Assembly (NCBI RefSeq): GCF_001620365.2
Contig: NZ_LQMT02000021.1
Coordinates: 62,001-126,000 of the forward strand
Source of the DNA: Amycolatopsis keratiniphila subsp. keratiniphila
GTDB taxonomy: Bacteria; Actinomycetota; Actinomycetes; Mycobacteriales; Pseudonocardiaceae
Length of the DNA: 64,000 nt
Direction: 5' to 3'
Shown: positions 28,386-37,244 of the stretch, piece by piece
Position numbering within the stretch: the first letter of the stretch is position 1
How the letters are laid out: each line of letters opens with the position of its first letter
Program-made: the position numbers and the translations under genes
Notes under the pieces: model-generated
The model's database searches: none
Told to the model about the DNA's origin: nothing
What the model saw: the letters and a program-made list of their open reading frames with translations, nothing else

Positions 28386-30062
28386 TCAGTCGCGGGTCAG
28401 CTTGCGATGGGTGACGCGGTGCGGACGAGCCGCCTCGGCACCGAGACGCTCGACCTTGTTCTTCTCGTAGCCCTCGAAGTTACCTTCGAACCAGAACCAT
28501 TGCGAGGGGTTCTCGTCCGTGCCTTCCCAGGCGAGGATGTGCGTCGCGACCCGGTCGAGGAACCACCGGTCGTGCGAAATGACCACGGCGCAGCCGGGGA
28601 ACTGCTCGAGAGCGTTCTCCAGCGAGCCCAGGGTCTCGACGTCCAGGTCGTTCGTCGGCTCGTCGAGCAGGATCAGGTTCCCGCCCTGTTTGAGGGTCAG
28701 CGCCAGGTTCAGCCGGTTGCGCTCACCACCGGAGAGCACGCCCGCCGGCTTCTGCTGGTCCGGGCCCTTGAAACCGAACGCGCTGACGTAGGCACGCGAG
28801 GGCATTTCGGTCTGCCCGACGTGGATGTAGTCCAGCTTGTCCGAAACCACCTCCCATACCGTCTTCTTCGGGTCGATCCCGCCGCGGTTCTGGTCCACAT
28901 AGGACAGTTTGACCGTCTCACCGATCTTGACCCGGCCGTCGTCCGGCTCCTCGAGCCCGACGATCGTCTTGAACAGGGTCGTCTTGCCGACACCGTTCGG
29001 CCCGATCACGCCGACGATGCCGTTGCGCGGCAGGTCGAACGACAGCCCGTCGATCAGCACACGGTCGTCGAAACCCTTGCGCAGCTTCTCGACCTCGACG
29101 ACTACGCTGCCCAGCCGGGGCCCCGGCGGGATCTGGATCTCTTCGAAGTCGAGCTTGCGGTGCTTGTCCGCCTCCGCGGCCATCTCCTCGTAGCGGTCGA
29201 GCCGGGACCGCGACTTGGTCTGACGCGCCTTGGCGTTGGACCGGACCCATTCGAGCTCGGACTTCAGCCGCTTCGCGAGCTTGGCGTCCTTCTTGCCCTG
29301 GACCTCGAGGCGTTCGCGCTTCTTCTCCAGGTACGTCGAGTAGTTGCCCTCGTAGCCGACGACCCGGCCACGGTCGAGCTCCATGATCCACTGTGCGACG
29401 TTGTCCAGGAAGTACCGGTCGTGCGTGACGGCGAGGACGGCGCCGGCGTAGTTCGCCAGGAACTGTTCCAGCCACAGCACGCTTTCGGCGTCCAGATGGT
29501 TGGTGGGCTCGTCGAGGAGCAGCAGGTCGGGCGCGGACAGGAGGAGCTTGCACAGCGCGACCCGGCGGCGCTCACCACCGGAGAGGTGGGTGACCGGCTC
29601 GTCCGGCGGCGGGCAGCGCAGGGCGTCCATCGCCTGCTCGACCGTGGAGTCGATCTCCCAGGCGTCGGCGTGGTCGAGCTCCTCCTGGAGCTTGCCCATT
29701 TCCTCCATCAGCTCGTCGCTGTAGTCGGTCGCCATGAGCTCGGCGACCTCGTTGAAGCGGTTGAGCTTGACCTTGATGTCGCCAAGACCCTCTTCGACGT
29801 TCTCGCGGACCGTCTTTTCCTCGTTGAGCTCCGGCTCCTGCATGAGGATGCCGACGCTGGCGCCGGGCTGGAGGAAGGCTTCGCCGTTACTGGCCTGCTC
29901 GATCCCCGCCATGATCTTCAGAACGGTGGACTTACCCGCGCCGTTCGGCCCCACCACGCCGATCTTGGCGCCGGGGTAGAACGCGGTGCTGACGTCGTCG
30001 AGGATGACCTTGTCCCCGACGGTCTTGCGCACCTTCTTCATGGTGTAGATGAACTCGGCCAT
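28386..30062 (-). CDS. ettA: Energy-dependent translational throttle protein EttA (ABC-F)
   Basis: The 558-residue soluble ABC-F protein has two nucleotide-binding domains without membrane helices. Walker A motifs are GPNGAGKST and GPNGVGKTT, signature motifs LSGGERRRV and LSGGERNRL, and Walker B LLLDEPTNHLD and ILLDEPTNDLD. A charged linker (the P-site tRNA-interaction motif region) lies between them. EttA binds the ribosomal E site and gates the first peptide bond according to the ATP/ADP ratio. MAEFIYTMKKVRK is the canonical N-terminus, which fixes the start. Confidence 0.96.
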   Translation of the reverse strand: MAEFIYTMKKVRKTVGDKVILDDVSTAFYPGAKIGVVGPNGAGKSTVLKIMAGIEQASNGEAFLQPGASVGILMQEPELNEEKTVRENVEEGLGDIKVKLNRFNEVAELMATDYSDELMEEMGKLQEELDHADAWEIDSTVEQAMDALRCPPPDEPVTHLSGGERRRVALCKLLLSAPDLLLLDEPTNHLDAESVLWLEQFLANYAGAVLAVTHDRYFLDNVAQWIMELDRGRVVGYEGNYSTYLEKKRERLEVQGKKDAKLAKRLKSELEWVRSNAKARQTKSRSRLDRYEEMAAEADKHRKLDFEEIQIPPGPRLGSVVVEVEKLRKGFDDRVLIDGLSFDLPRNGIVGVIGPNGVGKTTLFKTIVGLEEPDDGRVKIGETVKLSYVDQNRGGIDPKKTVWEVVSDKLDYIHVGQTEMPSRAYVSAFGFKGPDQQKPAGVLSGGERNRLNLALTLKQGGNLILLDEPTNDLDVETLGSLENALEQFPGCAVVISHDRWFLDRVATHILAWEGTDENPSQWFWFEGNFEGYEKNKVERLGAEAARPHRVTHRKLTRD

Positions 30063-30158
30063 ACAAGCGATCGTAGAGCGAGCCGATCGCGGCCTTGACG
30101 GCGGTCACCACCGAGCTACCGACAGTCAGCCCGATATCACTGAACGAGCATCGGCACC

Positions 30159-30614
30159 TCACGCCACAGGCGCGTCCTCCAGCGCGATGACCATGGGATT
30201 CCCCGCGGGCGGCGGTACCGACGGGATCGCCCTCGGCCGATCCCGTCCCATCCGGTGGATCTCCGCCGAGCACCGCGCGAGGTTGGGGCCGATGGAGAAG
30301 GCCTCAAGCTCAGGTAGACCCAGAGGTGCCGGGATCTCCTCCGCCGTCTCGGCGCCGCGCAGCCGCCCGGCCACGATCACCGGGTCGCCTTTGCTCAGGC
30401 AGGAGAACGCCGCCATCGCCAGCTTGCGCCAGCAGGTGACCTTGACCGCGAGTTGCCGCCCCTCGCCCCACTCCCCTCTTTCCTTGTCGTACCGGCGTTC
30501 GACACTCCGCAAGCCGAACGACACGACGTCGTGCCCGTGCACCCGCTCCGGATGGTGGATCGGCTCGCTGGTCAGGTTGCCGATCATGGTCACCCACGTT
30601 TCGCCCATCGCCAT
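30159..30614 (-). CDS. ssb: Single-stranded DNA-binding protein (accessory SSB)
   Basis: The 151-residue protein has an OB fold: WVTMIGNLTSEPIHH, DVVSFGLRSVERRYD, LAVKVTCWRKLA and a VIVAGRLRGAE strand. These are the standard SSB blocks. The C-terminal tail is short (NPMVIALEDAPVA) and lacks the acidic DDDIPF-like tip that recruits partner proteins in the main SSB, so this is probably the second, specialised SSB of actinomycetes. ATG 30614 is preferred; a GTG sits one codon upstream. Two exact DnaA boxes lie 98-136 bp upstream. Confidence 0.88.
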   Translation of the reverse strand: MAMGETWVTMIGNLTSEPIHHPERVHGHDVVSFGLRSVERRYDKERGEWGEGRQLAVKVTCWRKLAMAAFSCLSKGDPVIVAGRLRGAETAEEIPAPLGLPELEAFSIGPNLARCSAEIHRMGRDRPRAIPSVPPPAGNPMVIALEDAPVA

Positions 30615-30710
30615 CACACTCGCCCTTCTCCTCGGCCCGGGACCTTCCCGGTGTTTCCCTTGAGCACAGATTGCCGCGGATCAAGGGCGGGAAAGGGACG
30701 CGAACCGGAT

Positions 30711-30756
30711 CTGTGGACAACTCCGGGCGATGTGGGCTTCCTGTGGACAACTCCGG
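30711..30756. promoter_or_regulatory. Paired DnaA boxes upstream of ssb
   Basis: The 16-bp word CTGTGGACAACTCCGG occurs twice exactly (30711-30726 and 30741-30756) with a 30-bp period. Each copy contains TGTGGACAA, the reverse of the actinobacterial DnaA box TTGTCCACA (30712-30720 and 30742-30750). Both boxes read in the direction of ssb. The spacing of about three helical turns would place two DnaA molecules on one face. Confidence 0.65.
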
Positions 30757-30787
30757 CCGGAGGGCCGAGGGCCGTCGGCGAAGTGTG

Positions 30788-32815
30788 CTAGGAGCCGGAC
30801 CCCGGGCCCCGCCCCTGGTCGGCGAGTTTCTTCAGCATCGCGTTGTAGGCGTTCAGATCCGCGTCGCCCGAGGCCTCCTCGCGGCGGTCGCGGCGCCGTG
30901 CCTCCCGCTCGTCCTGCCGCGCCCACTGCACCAGCAGCGCGACGAGCACCAGCAGCACCGGCAGCTCACCGGACGCCCACGCGATCCCGCCGCCGAGCCG
31001 CTGGTCGGTCAGCAGATCGGTGACCCACGGCAGTTTCAGCCCGCGGTAGAAGTCCTGTCCCAGCACGGTCTGCATGCTCATCAGCGCGATCCCGAAGAAC
31101 GCGTGGAACGGCATGGCGGCGAACATCATCCCCAGCCGCCCCAGCGGCGGGAGCCGTCGTGGCGCCGGGTCGACCCCGATCACCGGCCAGTAGAAGACGT
31201 AGCCGGCGAGCAGGAAGTGCGCGTTCATCGCCAGATGCGCCCAGTGATAGTTCAGCGCGGAGTCGAACAGGCCCGAGAAGTACAGGCCGTAGAACGAACC
31301 GACGAACAGCAGCAGCGCGACGATCGGATGCGTCAGGAACCGCGAGAGCGGCGAGTGCACGAACGCGAGCAGCCATTCACGCGGTCCGGGCGGGGCGTCC
31401 TTGCCCGCCGTGGGCAACGCGCGCAGGGCGAGCGTCACGGGTCCGCCGAGGACGAACAGCACCGGCGCCACCATGGAGAGCAACATGTGGTTGCCCATGT
31501 GCACGCTGAACATCGCGGGCGCGTACCGCCCGATGCCGGACGACGTCGCGATCAGCAGCACGAAGCAACCCGCGAGCCACGCGACAGTCCGGCCGGTGGC
31601 CCAGGTGTCGCCGCGACGGCGCAACCGTCGCACCCCGGCGAGGTACAGCCCGGCGAGAACGATCGCGAGCGTCCCGTAGACGAGGTCGAACCGCCAATCC
31701 GTCAGCAGCCGGAGCACGGTCGGCGGACCGTAGAGGTCGTAGCCGATCAGCAGTTCCGTGGTCGACGGCTGGGTGAGCGATTCCTGCGGCGGAGGGGTCT
31801 TCGCGAGCCCGGTGGCGATGCCGATCGTGATGAACATGATCAGCACCTCGACCGCGGCGAGCCGCAGCAGCTGACCGCCGCCGGCACCGTTCACCAGCCC
31901 GGCGACGCCCTTCTGCCGTTGCTGATGCCCGAAGACACCGAGCAGCAGCAACGCGACGATCTTCGCGACCACCAGCAGGCCGTAGTCCGTGGTGAACAGG
32001 TCGGCGATCCTGATCCGCACCAGCGCGTTGACGACGCCGGAGACCGCCATCACGATCCAGCAGATCAGTGCCAGCTTGGAGAACCGGGTCGCGGCGAGCT
32101 TGAGGTTCTCGCCGCGGCGCCAGCCGAGCGCGAGCAGCGCCACGAGCCCGCCGACCCACAGCGCGGCGGCGACCAGGTGATACAGCAGGCTGTTGGTCGC
32201 CATGTCGTGGGAGCCGCCGCTCGCGGAATGCCCCGTGACCGCGACCGGTACGAGGCCGCCGACGGACAGGAAGAAGACCACCGTCGTCCAGCCCCAGGTC
32301 AGCGCGAGACGGCAGCCGAGCGCGACCAGCAGCGCGATCAACGCAGTGAACAGCCAGGCCTTGGGCTGTTCGATGGCGTCCACGAGGTCGACCAGCACCT
32401 GCGGCGAGAGCACCTCGGTGAACGGGCGACCCGCGCCGTCGGCCGCCGAGAAGAAGATCGACGCGGCGGCGGCGAAGAACCAGACCCACGCGGCGGCGCC
32501 CGCGACACGGATGGCCGCGTAGCCGTCGGCCGCGAGCGTGCCGGACTTCTGCGGCGGGACGAGGAACGCGGCGAGCAGCAGCGAACCCACGCACAGCACC
32601 GAAGCCGCCTCGGCCAGCACGCGGACGACGGTGATGCCGTAGCGCGTCACCAGGCCCGGGTCCGGGAGTCCGGCGATGACGTAACCGGCGCCACCGGTCA
32701 GCGCGACCAGGCCGACGGCCACCACCGCGGCGAGGAGCGCCCCGATCGACACCAGCGGCAGGACACCGGCCTTCCGCGCGGACGGGGCCGGTTTCGTCTC
32801 GGGGTCTGAAGGCAC
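30788..32815 (-). CDS. CopD/CtaG fusion: copper resistance and cytochrome c oxidase assembly membrane protein
   Basis: The 675-residue polytopic protein has an N-terminal CopD-like half (VTGHSASGGSHDMATNSLLY, split; HLVAAALWVGGLVALLALG) and a C-terminal caa3_CtaG half (MFSVHMGNHMLLSMVAP, HWAHLAMNAHFLLAGY and GIALMSMQTVLGQDFYRG, with conserved His/Met pairs). About 14-16 membrane helices are visible. Such bifunctional proteins, like M. tuberculosis Rv0102, are thought to move copper across the membrane for oxidase assembly. GTG 32815 (VPSDPETKPAP) starts just before the first helix. It is divergent from the phosphatase gene. Confidence 0.9.
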   Translation of the reverse strand: MPSDPETKPAPSARKAGVLPLVSIGALLAAVVAVGLVALTGGAGYVIAGLPDPGLVTRYGITVVRVLAEAASVLCVGSLLLAAFLVPPQKSGTLAADGYAAIRVAGAAAWVWFFAAAASIFFSAADGAGRPFTEVLSPQVLVDLVDAIEQPKAWLFTALIALLVALGCRLALTWGWTTVVFFLSVGGLVPVAVTGHSASGGSHDMATNSLLYHLVAAALWVGGLVALLALGWRRGENLKLAATRFSKLALICWIVMAVSGVVNALVRIRIADLFTTDYGLLVVAKIVALLLLGVFGHQQRQKGVAGLVNGAGGGQLLRLAAVEVLIMFITIGIATGLAKTPPPQESLTQPSTTELLIGYDLYGPPTVLRLLTDWRFDLVYGTLAIVLAGLYLAGVRRLRRRGDTWATGRTVAWLAGCFVLLIATSSGIGRYAPAMFSVHMGNHMLLSMVAPVLFVLGGPVTLALRALPTAGKDAPPGPREWLLAFVHSPLSRFLTHPIVALLLFVGSFYGLYFSGLFDSALNYHWAHLAMNAHFLLAGYVFYWPVIGVDPAPRRLPPLGRLGMMFAAMPFHAFFGIALMSMQTVLGQDFYRGLKLPWVTDLLTDQRLGGGIAWASGELPVLLVLVALLVQWARQDEREARRRDRREEASGDADLNAYNAMLKKLADQGRGPGSGS

Positions 32816-32857
32816 GTCACGAGGGTATGCCGGACGCGCAACCGGCAAGATGGCGGC

Positions 32858-33496
32858 GTGCGGATCATCCTGCTGAGGCACGCCGAGTCGCTCGGCAACG
32901 TCGACGAGCTCGCCTACACCCGGATCCCCGACCACGCGCTGCCGCTCACCGAAGCAGGCCGCGAACAGGCCAGGCTGGCGGGCCCGGAGATCGAGGAGAT
33001 CCTCGACGGGCAGCGGCCGGCGGTCTACGTCAGCCCCTACCTGCGGACGCGGGAAACGTTGCGGCTGATGGACATCCGTGACTCCTGCGAGCGGATCGTG
33101 CCGGAGCCGAGACTGCGGGAACAGGACTGGGGCAACCTTCAGGATCCGCAGGACCAGGAGGTCCAGAAGCAACGGCGCCACGAGTTCGGGCACTTCTTCT
33201 ACCGGCTCCCGTTCGGCGAGTCCGGCGCGGACGTGGACGACCGGGTCGCCGCGTTCCTCAGCGAGCTGGCGTCGTGCGGCGAAGATCACCCCGAAACCGT
33301 GCTGGTCGTCTCACACGGGCTGACCATCCGGTTGCTGTGCCGACGGCTGTTCGGCTGGAGCATCGAGCTGTTCGAGTCCCTGTCCAACCCGACGACCTGC
33401 GAATACCGGGTCGTCGAGCGGGTGGGCGACAAATGGACGCTGGACCGGCCGTTCCGCCAGTGGCGGGACTCACCCGACGGGGAGACGCAGGACTGA
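32858..33496 (+). CDS. Histidine phosphatase family protein
   Basis: The 212-residue protein begins IILLRHAESLGNVDE, the RHG-type catalytic loop of the phosphoglycerate-mutase-like superfamily with the phospho-accepting histidine at about residue 8. Other family residues are the arginine/aspartate region LREQDWGNLQDP and the second histidine in VLVVSHGLTIRLL. The natural substrate is unknown. GTG 32858 starts the conserved strand. The 3' end overlaps the convergent histidine kinase gene by 27 bp. Confidence 0.9.
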   Translation: MRIILLRHAESLGNVDELAYTRIPDHALPLTEAGREQARLAGPEIEEILDGQRPAVYVSPYLRTRETLRLMDIRDSCERIVPEPRLREQDWGNLQDPQDQEVQKQRRHEFGHFFYRLPFGESGADVDDRVAAFLSELASCGEDHPETVLVVSHGLTIRLLCRRLFGWSIELFESLSNPTTCEYRVVERVGDKWTLDRPFRQWRDSPDGETQD

Positions 33497-34609
33497 TGGA
33501 GCGAGGAGGACCACCCTCGTGCCCAGCCCCGGACTGGATTCGATCCGCGCGAAACCGCCGATCTCCGCCATTCGCGCGATGATCGAGTTCTCGAGGCCGA
33601 AGCCACGCCGCCGGTCGCCGACGTCGAATCCGGCGCCGTGATCGCGCACCGTCAAGGAGACCCCGCCGCCGATCTCTTCGACGCTGACCACGGCCCGTCT
33701 GGTCCCGGAGTGCTTCAACGTGTTCCGCAAGGCCTCCCTGGCCGAGTCGTGCAGTGCCACGGCCGTTTCTTCCGCGAGCTCCGGGGCGCAGTCGTCCTGG
33801 ATGACGACCTCGGCTCGTAGCCCCTCGGCGGCCATTTCGGCGGCGAGCAGCCGCAGCCGCTGGTGCAGCCCGATCCCTTCGGCGGATTCGTGTTCGAGGC
33901 TGATCCGGATGCGCATCGCCTGGGCGCGAGCGGTCCGGCGGACGCGGTCGAGGCTGGCCGCCGGGTCGAGTTCGTCGGCGGGCGCGGGGATCGCGAACGA
34001 CTCCATCACCTGCAGGACGGTGTCGTGGACGTCGCGGCGATGCCGTTCGCGTTCCGCCGCCCGGCCTTGCTGCTCCCCGAATCCGAGCGCGAACCGCATC
34101 GAAGCGCCGACCACGCCGACGATCGCGAGCGATGCCACCAGCGCGGTCGCGAGGGTGAGCAAAAGACCGACCGCCGGGCCGAGGTTCAGCACGGTGTGCA
34201 GCAGCACCGCGCCTCCGATGGCCGAGGCACCCGCCAGCGCGCCACGCAACAGGGCGCAGATCATCACCGTGCCCATCAGATGGGTCCAGGTGATCGACGT
34301 GATCGCGCCGTCCTGCGTGAACGGCGCGGCCACCAGGACGAACAGGGCGCCGAACCCGGCGTCCACCGCGGGAACCAGCCGCGTCCCGGCCGGAGGGCGG
34401 CGGAAGATCCAGGCGGCTTCGGCGACGTTCGGCACCAGGTGGAGCAGCACGAACATCCACAGCACCGACCCGCCGGTGCCCGCCGTCCAGAGCGCCTGCG
34501 CCAGCATCACCAGGCGGAACGCCACCGGGACCAAGATGAGCCAGGGCAACGTGGTCCGCACCAGCCGCGCCGGGATCCCGGCGCCCCCTCCGAGCATCAG
34601 CACTCTCAC
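33470..34609 (-). CDS. Orphan membrane sensor histidine kinase (HisKA_3 type)
   Basis: The 379-residue protein has five to six N-terminal membrane helices (to about residue 175), a dimerisation helix with the phospho-accepting His in RRDVHDTVLQVME, and a GHKL ATPase domain. The N box is AREALRNTLKHSG, the D/G1 box VRDHGAGFDVG, and the G2 region RGFGLENSI. This is the NarL/LuxR-partner class. No response regulator gene is adjacent, so its partner lies elsewhere or has been lost. GTG 34609 precedes the first helix. It overlaps the convergent phosphatase gene. Confidence 0.87.
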   Translation of the reverse strand: MRVLMLGGGAGIPARLVRTTLPWLILVPVAFRLVMLAQALWTAGTGGSVLWMFVLLHLVPNVAEAAWIFRRPPAGTRLVPAVDAGFGALFVLVAAPFTQDGAITSITWTHLMGTVMICALLRGALAGASAIGGAVLLHTVLNLGPAVGLLLTLATALVASLAIVGVVGASMRFALGFGEQQGRAAERERHRRDVHDTVLQVMESFAIPAPADELDPAASLDRVRRTARAQAMRIRISLEHESAEGIGLHQRLRLLAAEMAAEGLRAEVVIQDDCAPELAEETAVALHDSAREALRNTLKHSGTRRAVVSVEEIGGGVSLTVRDHGAGFDVGDRRRGFGLENSIIARMAEIGGFARIESSPGLGTRVVLLAPSVLRLPVG

Positions 34610-34706
34610 GCTGCCCCTCCCCCGGATCAGCCTTCCTGAAATGGCGACAAAGCCGCATTCATTTCAGTTTACGAGCAGTCAGCTTGCCCGGGCTCCGGCG
34701 AGGATG

Positions 34707-35885
34707 TCAACGGGCGACGGGCTCGGCGGCCTCCTCCCGTTTCCCCGCCCGCGCCGCGGCCACCGCGGACGGCACGATCAGCGCGGCGGTCAAACCGACG
34801 AACAGGAACGACACCGAAAGCGACGTCACCTGCGCGATCCCTCCGATGAGCGGCGGCCCGGCGAGGAATCCGGTGTAGGCGATCGCCGTGACGAAGGCCA
34901 GCTCCCGCTCGCCTCCGGTGCCGTCGGCGCGTTTCCCCGACGCTCCCGCGAGGCTCAACGCGATCGGGAAGGCGGCGGCCAGCCCGGCACCCGCCAGAGC
35001 GAAGCCGACGAACCCGAAGACCGGCAGGCTCGCCACCGCGGCCAGCACGAGGCCCGCCGCGGCGATCCCGGCGCCGACCGCCAGCGCACGTGTCGCGCCG
35101 AAACGGTTCTGCAGCCAGGCACCCGCGAGCCTGGCGAGTGCCATGGCCAGCGCGAACCCCGAGTAGGCGAAGGCCGCGGCGCCGTCGCCGACCCCGTGCA
35201 CGGACGTCATCAGCAGGGCGGACCAGTCCGAACTCGCACCCTCCGCGATCGCCGAGAACAACGCGATGGCGGCGAGCAGCCAGAGGACGGGACGTTTGAT
35301 CGGCGCCACCCGCGGTTTCTCGACGGGTTCGGTGTGCACGGGCCGCGCGCCCGGCACGGCCGTGATGACGAAGGCCAGCACGACCAGCGCGGCCAGCGCG
35401 GCGACTGTGAGATGCCGCCCTGGTGACCACTGGTGCGACGCGGCGAATCCGGCGGCGACGGAGCCCGCCAGCGCGCCGAAGCTGAATCCGGCGTGCAGGA
35501 TCGGCATGATGGCCCGCCCGGACCGGCGTTCCACCTCGACTCCCGCGACGTTCATCGCCACGTCGAGCGCGCCGACACTCGCACCGAGGACGAACAGCGC
35601 CCCGGCGAGCAGGGCGACCGACGTCGAGAAGCCGATCATCGGCAACGCGGCGGCGGCGATGATCGTGCTGCCCGCGACCACCGCGCGGGCACCGTGACGT
35701 TCGATCAGCCGCCCCGATATCGACGCCGCGATCAGCATGCCGACGCTGGCACCCAGCAGGGCCAGCCCGAAAACCCCCGGTGAGGCGTCCACCCTTTCCG
35801 ACAACGCCGGCGTCCGCGGCGCCCAGGAGCCGAGCGCGGCCCCGTTGAGCGCGAACACGACGAAAACGGCCGTACGGTCACGCAT
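34707..35885 (-). CDS. MFS transporter
   Basis: The 392-residue protein has twelve hydrophobic helices and MFS loops such as GRLIERHGARAVV between helices 2 and 3. The pattern FALNGAALGSWAPRTPALSERV at the start (shown split: SWAPRTPALSERV) is typical of the FucP/YbjJ-like branch of sugar transporters or exporters. ATG 35885 is chosen with AAGGAGA about 8 nt upstream. It is divergent from a LacI-type regulator with an operator-like palindrome between them, so it is likely regulated by that protein. Substrate unknown. Confidence 0.88.
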   Translation of the reverse strand: MRDRTAVFVVFALNGAALGSWAPRTPALSERVDASPGVFGLALLGASVGMLIAASISGRLIERHGARAVVAGSTIIAAAALPMIGFSTSVALLAGALFVLGASVGALDVAMNVAGVEVERRSGRAIMPILHAGFSFGALAGSVAAGFAASHQWSPGRHLTVAALAALVVLAFVITAVPGARPVHTEPVEKPRVAPIKRPVLWLLAAIALFSAIAEGASSDWSALLMTSVHGVGDGAAAFAYSGFALAMALARLAGAWLQNRFGATRALAVGAGIAAAGLVLAAVASLPVFGFVGFALAGAGLAAAFPIALSLAGASGKRADGTGGERELAFVTAIAYTGFLAGPPLIGGIAQVTSLSVSFLFVGLTAALIVPSAVAAARAGKREEAAEPVAR

Positions 35886-35926
35886 AGACCCCAGTCTCCT
35901 TTCGATTCCTCTTCCCTCAGAATGAC

Positions 35927-35938
35927 TTAAGCGCTTCA
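35927..35938. promoter_or_regulatory. LacI-family operator candidate
   Basis: TTAAGCGCTTCA is symmetrical at 5 of 6 pairs with the central AAGCGCTT typical of LacI/GalR operators. It lies 42 bp from the MFS start and 38 bp from the lacI-type gene start, between the two divergent genes, so it could control both. Confidence 0.6.
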
Positions 35939-35976
35939 GAAAGTCCACCGGCGCAGCCCGGGACTACACTGCGCCG

Positions 35977-37056
35977 GTGACCAGCACGCGACGGCGAAGG
36001 CCGACGTTGGACGATGTCGCCGACGCCGTCGGGGTGTCGCGGGCGACCGTGTCCAACGCCTACAACCGGCCCGATCAGCTGTCCGCCCAGCTGCGGGAAG
36101 AGGTGCTTCGCGCGGCCAAGAAGATCGGGTACGCGGGGCCGAACCCGACCGCGCGCAGTCTCGCCACCAGCCGCACCGGCGCGATCGCCGTCCTGCTCGA
36201 CACGAACCTCTCGACGGCGTTCTCGGATCCCGCGTTGTCGCTCACCCTCGACGCGCTCTCGACCGTCGTCGACCCCGAGGGCCACGCCCTCCTGCTGCTC
36301 CCCGGCGACGGCGAGAGCGGCGGGCCGCGCGCGGAGCGGATCCTGACCGCGCAGGCCGACATCGCGGTGGCGTATTCGCTGGCCGACGGCGCGCCGGCAC
36401 TGAACGCGGTCCGGGACCGGGGGATGCCGCTGGTGGTGATCGACCAGCCGCATATCCGCGGTTCGGCCAGGATCGGCGTCGCGGACCGGGCGGGAGCGGC
36501 CGCCGCGGCCCGGCACCTGGTGGAACTCGGGCACCGGCGGATCGGGATCTTCTCCGCGCAGTGCCTCTCGGCGCCCCGCGGCGGGGAATTGAGCGTGACC
36601 GAGGCCGGGAACAGCCGATTCCACGACAACCGCGAACGGATGTCCGGTTACCTCCAGACGCTGGCGGAGGCCGGGATCCCGGCGGCGGACGTGCCGATCT
36701 GGGAGGCCTCCGGGCTCTCGATCGAAGGAGCGCTGCCGAGCGCTTTCGGCCTGCTCGACCGGCATCCGCGGCCGACGGCGCTGCTGTGCATGTCGGACCT
36801 GCTGGCGCTGGCGGCGATCTCGGCGGCCAGACATCTCGGCCTGTCGGTCCCGGGTGATCTTTCGGTCGTGGGCTTCGACGACGTCCCGCCCGCCCGGTGG
36901 TCCGAACCACCGCTGACGACCGTTCGGCAGGATCTCGCCGCCAAGGGCCAGGCGGCCGGCGAGCTGGTGCTGGGCCTGTTGCGCGGGGAGAAGGCCCCCG
37001 CCCCCGCCGAGATACCCGCCGAGCTGGTCGTCAGGGACTCCACCGCGCCCGCGTAG
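35977..37056 (+). CDS. LacI/GalR-family transcriptional regulator
   Basis: The 359-residue repressor has an N-terminal helix-turn-helix (TLDDVADAVGVSRATVSNAY, residues 10-29) and hinge helix LSAQLREEVLRAAKKIGY. A periplasmic-binding-like effector domain follows (GAIAVLLDTNL, LVVIDQPHIRGSARIG, CMSDLLALAAISAARHLGL and VVGFDDVPPARW). The effector should be a small molecule, probably a sugar, whose transporter is the divergent MFS gene. Autoregulation through the intergenic palindrome is likely. Confidence 0.93.
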   Translation: MTSTRRRRPTLDDVADAVGVSRATVSNAYNRPDQLSAQLREEVLRAAKKIGYAGPNPTARSLATSRTGAIAVLLDTNLSTAFSDPALSLTLDALSTVVDPEGHALLLLPGDGESGGPRAERILTAQADIAVAYSLADGAPALNAVRDRGMPLVVIDQPHIRGSARIGVADRAGAAAAARHLVELGHRRIGIFSAQCLSAPRGGELSVTEAGNSRFHDNRERMSGYLQTLAEAGIPAADVPIWEASGLSIEGALPSAFGLLDRHPRPTALLCMSDLLALAAISAARHLGLSVPGDLSVVGFDDVPPARWSEPPLTTVRQDLAAKGQAAGELVLGLLRGEKAPAPAEIPAELVVRDSTAPA

Positions 37057-37094
37057 CAGCCGATTTCGGCGAGCACAAGGCGCTCCCGGCGATA

Positions 37095-37141
37095 TGTGGA
37101 CAACTCGCCCCGATCGAGCGGCGCACAACTACTTATCCACA
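37095..37141. promoter_or_regulatory. Two DnaA-box matches in opposite orientation
   Basis: TGTGGACAA at 37095-37103 (TTGTCCACA on the minus strand) and TTATCCACA at 37133-37141 are exact DnaA boxes 29 bp apart in a 188-bp gap between the LacI-type gene and an I36-type gene. No AT-rich unwinding element or dnaA/dnaN gene is near, so this is not an origin. Confidence 0.5.
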
Positions 37142-37244
37142 GAAGTAGAAATGCGGGCAGACAAAGCCTTCCCCGCGCGCCATCGTGGAATCACACATTC
37201 ACCGACGGCGAACCAGCCGCCGATTCACGGGGGAGAACCCAGCC

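Noticed and set aside
28200-30098. 632-codon plus-strand frame opposite ettA and its neighbour
   Set aside because: It spans two real genes on the other strand and reads as antisense of the ABC-F motifs.
30671-32809. 712-codon plus-strand frame opposite the CopD/CtaG gene
   Set aside because: The sequence is Arg/Gln/His-rich low complexity with no domain, while the minus strand encodes regular membrane helices.
37095-37141. DnaA boxes considered as the replication origin
   Set aside because: Only two boxes, no AT-rich unwinding region, and no dnaA, dnaN or rpmH genes nearby.
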